64,000 nt of DNA from Alkalimonas delamerensis (GCF_030717955.1 NZ_JAUZVY010000001.1:744001-808000); one strand, 5' to 3'; positions 27,185 to 36,125 are shown, counted from the stretch's first letter. The notes: a model not told the origin generated them from the sequence alone. Translations and numbers: made by a program.

Positions 27185-27778
27185 ATGGATAAAAAGGATC
27201 ATCACGCAAATCACAAAGCCAGCCAAAGTCGCCGCAAATTTTTAATGCGGACAGGTGCCGGCATTGTTATCGCGTCGCTACCAGCTCGCTCGGTCTGGGC
27301 GGGAAGCGGTGGTATTGCGCAATCCATCGTAGCTTCCGGGCATGGCTCTGATTTTGCTAATGGGGTTCCTGTCAAGCTCCAGTCTCCTGGTTACTTTATG
27401 AATTCGCTAACTTCACAAAATCATCGTCGTTTTGTGGATGTTTTTGGTGGTGCCCCTTTTAATCGCACAGGTACCCCTTATTCCAGTTTAAAGTCTGGCC
27501 ACAATGCTACCCTTGGCGATATTTTGAACAGTGCTGGCAATGGCAATGGGAAGCTTGGTGGACCAGGTAACATCAATTTCCATTTGGTTGGTATCTATCT
27601 GAATGCCTATTTCTCTGCGCTAGGTGAACCGGCTATGTACTATCCAATTATCGGTCATGATAAACCTTTTGCAGATGACATCGCTTTTGCAACTTACCTC
27701 TACCAGCAGGCTTTAGATCAGGGGCCAAGTATCTACGGTGGTGCTCTGGGTCAGCTGATAGATCACAACCACGCTTAA
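27185..27778 (+). CDS. Unrecognised Tat-signal protein beside an HprK/PqqD cassette
   Basis: I do not recognise this 197-residue protein. It opens with a His-rich tail and a twin-arginine signal (SRRKFLMRTGAGIV, residues 15-28, then a hydrophobic stretch to SVWAG), so the mature protein of about 160 residues should be exported folded through Tat. The mature part is Gly-, Asn- and His-rich with no recognised motif; it ends LIDHNHA. AAGGAG at 27170-27175 fixes the start at 27185, although an upstream in-frame ATG at 27101 with no ribosome site would add a hydrophobic segment. The next gene starts 19 bp later, so it is probably co-transcribed with the PqqD, kinase and nucleotidyltransferase genes and could be their target. 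Confidence 0.65.
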   Translation: MDKKDHHANHKASQSRRKFLMRTGAGIVIASLPARSVWAGSGGIAQSIVASGHGSDFANGVPVKLQSPGYFMNSLTSQNHRRFVDVFGGAPFNRTGTPYSSLKSGHNATLGDILNSAGNGNGKLGGPGNINFHLVGIYLNAYFSALGEPAMYYPIIGHDKPFADDIAFATYLYQQALDQGPSIYGGALGQLIDHNHA

Positions 27779-27797
27779 TTGTCATTGCAGACCAGCC

Positions 27798-28064
27798 GTG
27801 GCTATTGCGAAAGACGTATCGAATGTATTGGCAGCTAACATTAGCTGCCATTTTTTTTCCGACGACTCCGGGGTGGTTTTTTTTAATCGCTTGACTGGTG
27901 AAACTCTTGGATTAGCACTGGATTACGATGCTTTTATGGCGTTATGCCTGTCCAAGCGTTATCCTGAGACGCTTCAAGGCAATGAGATACGCCAGTTCGA
28001 GAAGATGCTGGCCGCTCCCTGGAAGCAAAGTGAACAATCAGATGACCCGCACCCTAGCACTTGA
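27798..28064 (+). CDS. PqqD-like small protein of an HPr-related kinase system
   Basis: An 88-residue protein resembling the PqqD family, small winged-helix domains that bind leader peptides in RiPP pathways. The family-like core is VVFFNRLTGETLGLALDYDAFMAL (residues about 29-52, quoted only as landmarks VVFFNRLTG and DYDAFMAL). It starts with GTG at 27798. Its 3' end overlaps the kinase gene by about 35 bp in another frame, indicating tight coupling. In so-called HPr-rel-A systems a PqqD-like protein sits with an HprK-related kinase and exosortase genes. The assignment rests on weak similarity plus context. Confidence 0.6.
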   Translation: MAIAKDVSNVLAANISCHFFSDDSGVVFFNRLTGETLGLALDYDAFMALCLSKRYPETLQGNEIRQFEKMLAAPWKQSEQSDDPHPST

Positions 28065-28911
28065 ACTGGCTCCGTTTCGTTTTCTGGTTGAATCGGATAT
28101 CCCTTTTGTTTATGAGAACATTCGTCGGTTATATGGCTCTGCAGTCAGCGACTGCTTAGACAAGCCTGACTACTATGTCTCCGTCAAAAAAGCCGAGGGC
28201 ATCCGCAGCTTTTACCGGCCACAAGCACGTTTTTTTGCCGATCAACAAGAACCTTTTCAGCCACTGCAGCAACAGCAAGCTTACGCCATGCTGGAGTGGG
28301 GCATGAATTGGTGCATCGCCACCCATGAAATGCAGCACGTCATTATTCATGCCGCTGTGTTAGCCAAAGACAACAAAGCCATTTTGTTTCCAGCACCACC
28401 AGGCTCAGGCAAAAGCACCTTAACGACCTGGCTGGCTTTTCATGGCTGGCGCTTGCTTTCCGATGAAATGGCCTTGATTCAGCCTTTTAGTCGGACGGTG
28501 CTGCCGTTTGTTCGTCCCATCTGTTTAAAAAACAATTCCATTACGCTGGCAAAAAGCTGGTTTCCGGATGCAACTTTCTCGACCATTGCCTCCGATACCC
28601 ACAAAGGGGATGTCATCCACCTATCGCCACCTGAAGACAGCTGGCAACAAAGCTGCACCCCGGCTGAAATCATTGGCGTGGTTTTTCCAAACTTCCGCGC
28701 AGATCAGGCGCTGCAGGTGTATCAACTGAATAAAACCGAAAGCTTTATGCAGCTGGCACAAAATGCCTTCAATTATGGCGTGATTGGTGATGATGGTTTT
28801 AGCACCTTGTGTCAGTTGATTGAGCAAGTGCCCGGTTTTGAAATTTTTTACCAGGACTTGGCCGAGGTAGATGCTTTTTTGCAGCAGGAGTTGATTGATG
28901 CTACCGACTGA
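28030..28911 (+). CDS. HprK-related kinase (HPr-rel-A type)
   Basis: A 293-residue protein related to HPr kinase/phosphorylase. The P-loop PPGSGKST lies at residues 123-130, followed by LLSDEMALI about 20 residues on, which fits the acidic second motif of the family. It lacks the long N-terminal domain of true HprK, as do the HprK-like kinases that phosphorylate peptides in some lasso-peptide pathways. The GTG at 28030 is preceded by GGAAG; ATG 28042 is the alternative. It overlaps the PqqD-like gene upstream and the nucleotidyltransferase gene downstream by 14 bp. The phosphate acceptor is unknown. Confidence 0.78.
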   Translation: MNNQMTRTLALELAPFRFLVESDIPFVYENIRRLYGSAVSDCLDKPDYYVSVKKAEGIRSFYRPQARFFADQQEPFQPLQQQQAYAMLEWGMNWCIATHEMQHVIIHAAVLAKDNKAILFPAPPGSGKSTLTTWLAFHGWRLLSDEMALIQPFSRTVLPFVRPICLKNNSITLAKSWFPDATFSTIASDTHKGDVIHLSPPEDSWQQSCTPAEIIGVVFPNFRADQALQVYQLNKTESFMQLAQNAFNYGVIGDDGFSTLCQLIEQVPGFEIFYQDLAEVDAFLQQELIDATD

Positions 28912-30004
28912 CTGGCTGATGCGGCTGGTAAAGTCGCCTGAAGCAGCTGTGGCTATCCCTGAGCAGCATTGGCCTTTAATGGTCAGGTTGCTTAGAAAAC
29001 ATCAGTTGCTCGCCCGGTATGGCCATTGGTTTCGCCAGGCAGGGGTATTTGAGCAATTGCCCCACTATGCTCAGCATCATTTACGCAATGCTGAGATTTT
29101 AGCGAGCAAGCAGCAGCATCAGGTTGTTTTTGAAGCGGCTGAACTTGTGAGCCTGTTGGCTCCGCTAGGAGTCTGTCCGGTGTTTTTAAAAGGAGCTGCG
29201 TATTCACTGGCGTTTGAAGCCTCAGTGGGCTCTGGTAGAACTTACAGCGATATCGATGTGCTGGTGCCAAAAGAGCAGATCACTGCGGTGGAGCAACGAC
29301 TTGCTTTACACGGGTATTACGGTGAAGCCATGACAGCCTACGATCAGCACTATTATCGTCGCTGGACTCATGAAATTCCGCCGATCCGCCATCATAGCCG
29401 CGGCACTGTGCTCGACATTCATCACAACCTGATTCCACCGATTTCTGGTCGTGCCCCGGATATGGCTGTCTTTTTGCAGCAATTGGTGCAGTCGCCGCAA
29501 GGTTTTCAGGTACTGGCCTTGCCTGCAATGACACTGCACAGTCTGGTGCATCTGCTGTTTAATGAGGAGTTCAAACACGGCTTTCGGGATCTCACCGATC
29601 TGCATTTGCTTTTTGGGCAGTTTAGGCAAGCTGATGATTGGCAGCAGTTACTGCAGTTGGCACAACAAACCGGCTTTTTGTTTGAGCTATTTCTTGCATG
29701 TCGTTACTGCAAGCAGCTGCTTGGGACCTCTTTTCCTGAGTTCTTCCTGGATGAACTGGCGGCACAGCAGAGAAACCAGCTGCATCAAGCCTTGCTTGAT
29801 TTTATTTTTTTGCGGGTTTTGTGTCCCCGCCATCCGGTAACCGATGGCTGGCAACATCGATTGGCTGATCAATTAAGCTGGTTACGTGGCCATTGGCTTA
29901 AAATGCCGCTCTCTGTGCTGTTGTGGCATACTGCAGTCAAAAGTAGCAGGGCTGTAATGATGGCAGTGCTGGGGAAAAGCTACTTCGAACCAGAGCGCCG
30001 TTAA
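28898..30004 (+). CDS. Nucleotidyltransferase-family protein of the HprK cassette
   Basis: A 368-residue protein resembling the uncharacterised nucleotidyltransferase family PF14907. The core has FLKGAAYSLAFE near residue 103 and a metal-binding aspartate pair in TYSDIDVLVP near residue 122. A later LDIHHNLIPP segment near residue 175 could supply the third acidic residue. AGGAG at 28886-28890 points to the ATG at 28898, overlapping the kinase gene by 14 bp. Members of this family accompany HprK-like kinases in paeninodin-type lasso peptide clusters and in exosortase-associated cassettes. The substrate is unknown; transfer onto a phosphorylated product of the kinase is speculation. Confidence 0.7.
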   Translation: MLPTDWLMRLVKSPEAAVAIPEQHWPLMVRLLRKHQLLARYGHWFRQAGVFEQLPHYAQHHLRNAEILASKQQHQVVFEAAELVSLLAPLGVCPVFLKGAAYSLAFEASVGSGRTYSDIDVLVPKEQITAVEQRLALHGYYGEAMTAYDQHYYRRWTHEIPPIRHHSRGTVLDIHHNLIPPISGRAPDMAVFLQQLVQSPQGFQVLALPAMTLHSLVHLLFNEEFKHGFRDLTDLHLLFGQFRQADDWQQLLQLAQQTGFLFELFLACRYCKQLLGTSFPEFFLDELAAQQRNQLHQALLDFIFLRVLCPRHPVTDGWQHRLADQLSWLRGHWLKMPLSVLLWHTAVKSSRAVMMAVLGKSYFEPERR

Positions 30005-30016
30005 GCCGCTCTGGTT
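29988..30016. terminator. Hairpin between the convergent nucleotidyltransferase and prsR genes
   Basis: AACCAGAGCG (29988-29997) and CGCTCTGGTT (30007-30016) form a perfect 10-bp stem whose loop contains the stop codon of the upstream gene. No strong T tract follows on either strand, so it is only a possible terminator. Confidence 0.4.
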
Positions 30017-30041
30017 GAAGGATGTCGGTGACGCTGAGTCA

Positions 30042-31406
30042 CTAGGAATTAGCAGGTTCGTTGTTCCGCAACTCGATCAAGCGGTATTTATCGATCAACG
30101 AGTACAGGGTTGGCCTGGTAATGCCCAGCAAGTCCGCTGTTTTTGACAGGTTGCCATTGCTTAGCGCATAGGCTTCGCGAATGGCCTGGCTTTCTGCATC
30201 TTCACGCACTTTGCGTAAGGTTCTGGGTGCGCTGTGCTCGCCGGAGCTGCTCAAACCAAGATCATCCGCGGTGATTTGTTTGCTATCCGCTAAGATAACA
30301 GCAGATTTAAGCTTGTTTTGCAGCTCACGAATATTCCCCGGCCAACGATGCTGTAACAAAGCCTGAACCGCGTCCTCAGAAAAGGCATGCACCTGAGTCT
30401 TAAACTCCTGGTTAAACTTATGCAGCAGTGCCTTGGCGATAATGAGCACATCCTGACCACGGTCTCGCAGTGGCGGGATAAAGAGCGTCATTTCGCTAAT
30501 CCGGTAGTACAAATCTTCCCGAAAGCTTTGTTCAGCAACCATCTCAGAAAGATTGCGGTGGGTGGCACAAATCACCCGCACATCCACTTCAATCACCTGA
30601 CGGCCACCCAATCGCTCAATGACGCGCTCTTGCAAAAAACGCAACATCTTGGCTTGCAGGCTCAGCGGCATATCGCCAATTTCATCCAGCAGCAAGGTGC
30701 CGCCGTTGGCACATTCAATTTTACCCAGGGTGGTTTTATTGGCACCGGTAAAGGCGCCTTTTTCGTAGCCAAAGAGCTCACTTTCCAGCAAGGTTTCCGG
30801 AATGGAGGCACAGTTAATGGCGACGAAGGGTTTGTCGGCTCTGGGGCTTTGTTTATGAATGCTGCGGGCAAAAACCTCTTTGCCGGTGCCGCTTTCACCT
30901 TGCAGCAAGGTGGTAATTTCGGTGGGGGCAATTTTTTCAACCATGCGGCAGGCTTTTAAAATGGAATCGCTGTTGCCGATGATGTCCTGTTGGTGCAGCC
31001 CGGAGTGGCGCAAGTAGCGGTTTTCCTGCTCCAATGCACTTAGTTTAAAAGCTCTGGCCAGAATGACGCTCAGCACTTCTGGTTCAATGGGTTTTTGGTA
31101 GTAATCGTAAGCACCCAGGCTGACCGCTTTAAGCGCATGCTCTTTGTCGGTATTGCCGGTGATGATAATCACTTTGCAATCGGGGTGTATGGCCAGAATG
31201 TCGGTCAGGCAGGCTAAGCCTTCAGAAGCATTGCTCGGGTCCGGCGGCAAACCAAGATCCAGTGTCACGACAGCTGGCTCGTAACGACGTACCTGAGTCA
31301 GTGCTGAGCTACGGTCTTCGGCAAAGACGAGTTCGTAATCGGGTAAACTCCATTTTAGTTGCTTCTGAATACCAAGATCATCTTCTACGATTAACAGTGT
31401 CTTCAT
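30042..31406 (-). CDS. prsR: PEP-CTERM-box response regulator, sigma-54 activator PrsR
   Basis: An NtrC-type response regulator of 454 residues. The receiver domain (residues 1-120) has acidic residues EDD near 8-10 and the phosphoacceptor Asp in TLDLGLPP near 50. The AAA+ domain has Walker A GESGTGKE near 170 and the GAFTGA loop that contacts sigma-54. A C-terminal Fis-type helix-turn-helix (LSKTADLLGITRPTLYSLI) binds DNA. This is the PrsR arrangement of exosortase A loci, where it activates PEP-CTERM genes from sigma-54 promoters. It is the last gene of a protease-prsK-prsR operon and is preceded by an AAGGA site. A fitting sigma-54 promoter is found at 38900-38915. Confidence 0.93.
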   Translation of the reverse strand: MKTLLIVEDDLGIQKQLKWSLPDYELVFAEDRSSALTQVRRYEPAVVTLDLGLPPDPSNASEGLACLTDILAIHPDCKVIIITGNTDKEHALKAVSLGAYDYYQKPIEPEVLSVILARAFKLSALEQENRYLRHSGLHQQDIIGNSDSILKACRMVEKIAPTEITTLLQGESGTGKEVFARSIHKQSPRADKPFVAINCASIPETLLESELFGYEKGAFTGANKTTLGKIECANGGTLLLDEIGDMPLSLQAKMLRFLQERVIERLGGRQVIEVDVRVICATHRNLSEMVAEQSFREDLYYRISEMTLFIPPLRDRGQDVLIIAKALLHKFNQEFKTQVHAFSEDAVQALLQHRWPGNIRELQNKLKSAVILADSKQITADDLGLSSSGEHSAPRTLRKVREDAESQAIREAYALSNGNLSKTADLLGITRPTLYSLIDKYRLIELRNNEPANS

Positions 31407-31432
31407 GTCACAATCCTTGTCCTAACTCTGTA

Positions 31433-33457
31433 CTAGTTTAAAGGAAGTCGCATGGTAAAGGTAGTCCCTTCACCTTCCTTGCTGTGTACCAACAGCTGGC
31501 CGCCACATTGCTCAACAAAAATCTGCGCATCGTAAGCACCAATCCCCATGCCAGCGTTGCCTTTGGTCGAGTCAAAGGGCTTAAAAAGCCGGGTCGCAAT
31601 AAAATCGTCACTCATGCCGCAGCCAGTGTCCTGAATGCTGAGCTCAACCCAATCCTTGTTTTGTTTGAGTGTCAGGGTGATCTGACCATCATCAGGCGTC
31701 GCGTGCTGGGCATTATCAATCAGATGAAACAGCACATTGGCAAAGCGCTCTTTATCCAGCGATAACTGGCTGTCCTGTTCAACTTGCAACCGAGGGATTG
31801 GCTGCTGGCCCTGACAGCGACTGTCAATCAGTTGCGCTAACAAAGGAGCAAGCTGAAATCTGGATTCTTGCTCATCGTGCCGCTCTTTATCCATCAGTTG
31901 GGCCAGCATTTTATCCATTCGCCGCTTGCTGGAGGCTATGGTGTCAAAGGCATCGGCCACAAATTCAGGGTTCGACTGATGACGCTCTGCATTTTTCAGC
32001 AGCAAGCCCAATTGTGCGGTGATGTTTTTAAGATCATGCACCACAAAAGCCGACATTCGGCTAAAAGCCGCAAACTGCGCGTTTTCCATCAGTTTGTTGC
32101 TGGCTTCCATCAAAAACAGATAACTGGCAATTTGCTCGGTGACTGCCAGCAGGTAATCCCGTAACTCCCAGTTCAATTTTAGTTGCAGGGCCGGATCTGT
32201 ATCGAGCATGCAAAGTCCCCAGAGACCGTCTTTTGCCAGGATTGGGATAATAATCTGGGAGTGGCAGGATTGGGGAGGCAATGCCAGTTGCGCAACGAAT
32301 GGATCCTTCGTCTGCTTTAAATCGACAATCCAGTTCTTCAGTTGCTGTTGCGCCAGGTAATGCTCAGCAATAGTTCGCTCGGCCGGGGTCAGCTCGGGGC
32401 GGTTGATTCGAGCCAACACCCGGATCTGCGGTTGAGTGCGTAACAATAAGCCTTTGTGGTAGCCAATGGCTTGCAGCCAACTGGCAAGGGCTTCCTGATG
32501 CACATCGTCGTGATTGACGTCTATTTGCCGCAGCCTGTGGGTTAATTCAAGCCATTTGGCCCGGTAATCGAAGGTGTTTTCAAAAAAGTGTTTTTCAATA
32601 AACACCTTAAGCTTTCGTCGCATGGTATCGGACAGCAACAATGCGGCCAGAATGGCGAAGCCAAGTACGATGAAGGTCGCTTGCAACAGTTCAGACCAGG
32701 CACCACCACTGAAACGAATGTAGAAACCTGCTAACGCCAGCAAACTCAGGTACAGGCCAGCAGCCAGCACCAGGGAACTTTGCAGCACGATATCCCTGGA
32801 GATATAGACACGAATGTTCCAGGCCTTGATGCGACGAATGGAAATGACCAGCAGCGGCAACATCAGCAGCTGAATAAAGCTTCGGGCTGACCACAGCTGC
32901 GCATCTATCCGCAGAAAAAGGCTGGCTTCGGCCAGCAGTACAAAATCAAACAGCACCATGATGCTAAGGGCGACGATCAATGGCTTAAACTGCCAACGCG
33001 CACTGCCTGCACGGCGATACAAGGCTTCAATCAGAGCCAGAATAAAAACGCAGAGAACCAATTGCCCTGTCAGCAGTAAGTTAACCGGCACCAACTGAAT
33101 AGAGGCGAGCAGGGTCCACGCCAGCATCACCACGACAGTTGTCCAAACCTCTTTACGCTGCACAAACAACCACAGCGACTGCTGCTGACTTTGCAAGGCT
33201 GCGTACAAAAACAGCACCAACGCCAGCAAGCGGCTATTCTCGAGCCAGAGTGACCACTGGTTCTGGTAAGCTGTGGTCGGCTGCCAGGCATAAAGCGAAG
33301 CCCAGACCACCGTCAACAAGACAAAGCCGAGCAAGATGCTTCGTGGCACATTGCGAGCTTTTACCGTCAGGAGTAAAGCAAAGAAAAAGAAATAACCAAT
33401 GGCGGCCAGAACAAAACCAATTTTATCCAGGGCCAGTTGATTCCAGAGCGGCAGCAT
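31433..33457 (-). CDS. prsK: XrtA/PEP-CTERM system sensor histidine kinase PrsK
   Basis: A 674-residue membrane sensor kinase. The first 280 residues hold about eight or nine hydrophobic segments, a GAF-like domain follows (about 310-450), then the phosphoacceptor His in VVHDLKNITAQL near residue 475. A C-terminal HATPase_c domain carries HLIDNAQHA (N box), DTGCGMSDDFI and a KGNAGMGIGAYDAQ lid. The architecture matches PrsK of exosortase loci. It starts 14 bp after the protease gene and ends 26 bp before prsR, so the three are one operon. It presumably phosphorylates PrsR; the signal sensed in the membrane is unknown. Confidence 0.92.
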   Translation of the reverse strand: MLPLWNQLALDKIGFVLAAIGYFFFFALLLTVKARNVPRSILLGFVLLTVVWASLYAWQPTTAYQNQWSLWLENSRLLALVLFLYAALQSQQQSLWLFVQRKEVWTTVVVMLAWTLLASIQLVPVNLLLTGQLVLCVFILALIEALYRRAGSARWQFKPLIVALSIMVLFDFVLLAEASLFLRIDAQLWSARSFIQLLMLPLLVISIRRIKAWNIRVYISRDIVLQSSLVLAAGLYLSLLALAGFYIRFSGGAWSELLQATFIVLGFAILAALLLSDTMRRKLKVFIEKHFFENTFDYRAKWLELTHRLRQIDVNHDDVHQEALASWLQAIGYHKGLLLRTQPQIRVLARINRPELTPAERTIAEHYLAQQQLKNWIVDLKQTKDPFVAQLALPPQSCHSQIIIPILAKDGLWGLCMLDTDPALQLKLNWELRDYLLAVTEQIASYLFLMEASNKLMENAQFAAFSRMSAFVVHDLKNITAQLGLLLKNAERHQSNPEFVADAFDTIASSKRRMDKMLAQLMDKERHDEQESRFQLAPLLAQLIDSRCQGQQPIPRLQVEQDSQLSLDKERFANVLFHLIDNAQHATPDDGQITLTLKQNKDWVELSIQDTGCGMSDDFIATRLFKPFDSTKGNAGMGIGAYDAQIFVEQCGGQLLVHSKEGEGTTFTMRLPLN

Positions 33458-33471
33458 TCGAGTGGCCGGCG

Positions 33472-34215
33472 TTAAGGGGTTTGTTGCAGTAACTGATGCA
33501 CATAACGAACCGGAATGGCATAGCTAATCCCGCTCGGATCGCTGAGCACCGCTTCCCGGGTACTTTTAACATGCACCATATTGATCACACCAATCACCTT
33601 GCCGCTGGCTTGATGGATCAAAGGGCTGCCACTGTTGCCAGGGTAGGCGGTCGCATCCAGTTGATAAATTAAATAAGGCTCACGCAGTTGGCGTAGTGCC
33701 TGAATGTGCAAATCACGTGAATTATCGACCGGGATAGCAATAGGGGTAATGGCAGCAATGATCCCCTGATGGGTTGCAGGATACAAACCCAACACATTGG
33801 AGATTGGAAAGCCGGTAAAAGCAATGCGGCTGCCTTCCGGGTAATAGTCTTTTCCCGCCAGGCGAAGCGCTGGCAATGCCTGCTCTATTTCCATGATCGC
33901 CAGGTCATACTGGGGCGCGTTACGCCGACCGGTCATCGGGTGAATGGTGATGTCACGGGCCGAGCCCGATACCACCACATACTGCTCACGCCTGGACTCA
34001 TCCAAAGCACGACCTATCACGTGGTAATTGGTCACGACTTGCTTGCCGTTGCCAACCACAAAGCCTGTGCCAATAAACTGCAAACGGGGGGAGGCGGTAG
34101 GGTTATGAATGGCGATACCAACGACTGAAGGCTTGACCTGAGGGATCAGTTCCACCAACTCAGCCGCTTGGACTGAGCCGAAAAAAAACAGCAACCACGC
34201 GATTAGCAAACGCAT
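33472..34215 (-). CDS. Exported trypsin-like serine protease upstream of prsK
   Basis: A 247-residue secreted S1-family protease. After an N-terminal signal peptide (to about residue 17, SVQA) the catalytic triad is visible: His65 in TNYHV, Asp104 in YDLAIM and Ser195 in GNSGSP. No PDZ domain follows, unlike DegP/DegS. Three ATGs lie close together; the one at 34215 has the best spacing to AAGG, the first (34224) touches the ribosome site. It leads the operon with prsK and prsR, so it may cleave a periplasmic signal protein or process envelope proteins of the locus. That is inference. Confidence 0.85.
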   Translation of the reverse strand: MRLLIAWLLFFFGSVQAAELVELIPQVKPSVVGIAIHNPTASPRLQFIGTGFVVGNGKQVVTNYHVIGRALDESRREQYVVVSGSARDITIHPMTGRRNAPQYDLAIMEIEQALPALRLAGKDYYPEGSRIAFTGFPISNVLGLYPATHQGIIAAITPIAIPVDNSRDLHIQALRQLREPYLIYQLDATAYPGNSGSPLIHQASGKVIGVINMVHVKSTREAVLSDPSGISYAIPVRYVHQLLQQTP

Positions 34216-34351
34216 TTTCATCATCCTTGGTCTAAACTTTGATCGAAACGCTAAGCGTTCAACACAAGTGAGTGTATCGTATTGTGTCAGCTTTGCAAAA
34301 ATGATTCACTCTATTGCCGGTTTTCAGGGCTATTTTTACAAGGATATACCG

Positions 34352-35194
34352 ATGTTAGTCCAACCCCTGGAGCGTGAAATTGTGCCAATTTTTTCCGGCG
34401 GAGGTACCCGGCTCTGTTGCTATATCGGCATTTTGATGGCCCTAAAAGAAATGCGGCTGCATTTTAATCATCTGGTTGGTGTATCAGGGGGGAGCATTGT
34501 GGCGGCTTTGTATGCAGCCGGCTGGAGCCTGGATGCCATCAAAGTCTTGGCGATGGATACGGATTTTAAGCAATTTAAAGAAATTTCGTTTTGGTCGTTA
34601 TTGCGCACCGGAGGCTTGTCCGATGGCAATCGGTTCGAGCAGTGGCTGGATGACAAGCTGGAAGGGAAAACCTTCGCCGATCTTGAGCTTGATTTGCATG
34701 TGCTGGCTACCGATATTAATGGTGGTGGCCCAGTGGTTTTTAATAAAGCCCTGACGCCAACGGTTAAAATCTCGCAGGCCATTCGTTATTCGATGTCCAT
34801 TCCCTTGTTGTTCTCATTCAAGAGCTTTCACAGCCACGTGATGGCCGATGGCGTGATTTTATCGGAAGATGCATTGCACAAAGACTGGTCTGGTCGTCAT
34901 ATTCCTGCGGTATGCTTCCGGCTAAAAAGTGACTCAGAAGAGAAGCCGGTTCGTAAAAACCGGCTATTTCCGCTGGTATCTTACATCAATATGCTGATCC
35001 AGACCTTTATGAACGCTGTATCCAGAGAATACGTTCACGCCGAGTACTGGCACAACACCATCCTAATCAATACCGGCGATGTGTCCTCTGTGGATTTTAG
35101 TTTGTCGCTCGAAGCCAAACTGCATTTATTGCGCCTGGGTTACGAGACGTCGATGGATGTAATTCCGAAAAAATTAAACTGGCTTCGGCAGTAA
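34352..35194 (+). CDS. Patatin-like phospholipase
   Basis: A 280-residue cytoplasmic lipid acyl hydrolase of the patatin family. The oxyanion motif GGGTR is at residues 16-20, the nucleophile Ser45 lies in GVSGGS, and the dyad aspartate is at 166 in MADG. AAGGAT at 34340-34345 selects the ATG at 34352; longer starts from 34268 have no ribosome site. It is divergent from the protease-prsKR operon and 55 bp upstream of an N-acyl-amino-acid-synthase-like gene, suggesting a shared role in acyl or lipid chemistry. Confidence 0.88.
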   Translation: MLVQPLEREIVPIFSGGGTRLCCYIGILMALKEMRLHFNHLVGVSGGSIVAALYAAGWSLDAIKVLAMDTDFKQFKEISFWSLLRTGGLSDGNRFEQWLDDKLEGKTFADLELDLHVLATDINGGGPVVFNKALTPTVKISQAIRYSMSIPLLFSFKSFHSHVMADGVILSEDALHKDWSGRHIPAVCFRLKSDSEEKPVRKNRLFPLVSYINMLIQTFMNAVSREYVHAEYWHNTILINTGDVSSVDFSLSLEAKLHLLRLGYETSMDVIPKKLNWLRQ

Positions 35195-35249
35195 ACTCAA
35201 GCCATACTAAGATGAACTCAGACTTAACGCGATGCAGTAATGACGGACC

Positions 35250-36125
35250 ATGAAAAAACTCAAAAGCCTTGCCGATAAACCCATCATTGGTGGCGTAGTA
35301 AAACGCGCGATGACCTCCTTAGCCAGCAATGACGCTAAGGTTATTTCCAAACACTTTTCACAATATCTGCGACCACAAATCGCCAACACCGAAGAGCTGC
35401 GGCATGAGGTTTATCACTTACGTCATCAAGTCTATTGCGAAGAGTTGAACTTTGAAGATATCAAAGAGAGTCATGAAGAGCATGACGAATTTGATAACCG
35501 GTCCATCCACTGTTTTGTCCGTCATCTGAGCTCTAAAAGCCTGGCCGGAACCGTGCGGCTGATCCAGTCAAATGCGGAGCAGGAGTTGCTTCCTATCGAA
35601 CAGTTTTGCAGTCATGCCATTGACCATCCTGAACTGTCTCCGGCAAATTTTCCGCGCGACGCTATCTGCGAAATATCCAGGCTTGCAGTGCCGGAAAATT
35701 TTCGTAAACGGGCCATCGATAAGTTTAAAGGTGCTGCGACCGGTGCCATTAATGAGCAGGCGTTTTCGGAAACTGAGCTGCGTTGTTTCCCCTACATTGC
35801 CATTTGTCTTTATTTAGCGGCAACGGCTATGGCGATGCAAACCAAGCGCTACCACGGTTTTGTGATGATGGAGCCCCGCTTGGCCCGAAGTCTGACTTTT
35901 GTCGGGATCCAATTTCAGCAAATTGGTAAGCTGATCGAGTTTCATGGCAAGCGAGCCCCTTTTTATATTGATGCAAGGCAACTGCGTGAAAACCTGAGCC
36001 CGGGCTATTTAAAACTGCTCGAGTCGGTTGAGCGTGATCTGATCCAATCGGGGGGGTTAAAGCCGACGACGGATAAAGGCTACAACAACGGCTTCAGCAT
36101 GAACCCTCAGGTGAGTACTAACTAG
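35250..36125 (+). CDS. PEP-CTERM/exosortase-associated acyltransferase (N-acyl amino acid synthase-like), copy 1
   Basis: A 291-residue member of the exosortase-associated acyltransferase family, related to N-acyl amino acid synthases and autoinducer synthases of the GNAT fold. Landmarks are the LRHQVYCEELNFED segment near residue 53 and the signature ICEISRLAVPENFR near 140. These enzymes join acyl-ACP to an amine; the natural product in exosortase loci is not known. A second, diverged copy lies at 39143-39904. The start ATG at 35250 follows an unremarkable ribosome site. A hairpin-rich spacer follows the TAG stop. Confidence 0.85.
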   Translation: MKKLKSLADKPIIGGVVKRAMTSLASNDAKVISKHFSQYLRPQIANTEELRHEVYHLRHQVYCEELNFEDIKESHEEHDEFDNRSIHCFVRHLSSKSLAGTVRLIQSNAEQELLPIEQFCSHAIDHPELSPANFPRDAICEISRLAVPENFRKRAIDKFKGAATGAINEQAFSETELRCFPYIAICLYLAATAMAMQTKRYHGFVMMEPRLARSLTFVGIQFQQIGKLIEFHGKRAPFYIDARQLRENLSPGYLKLLESVERDLIQSGGLKPTTDKGYNNGFSMNPQVSTN

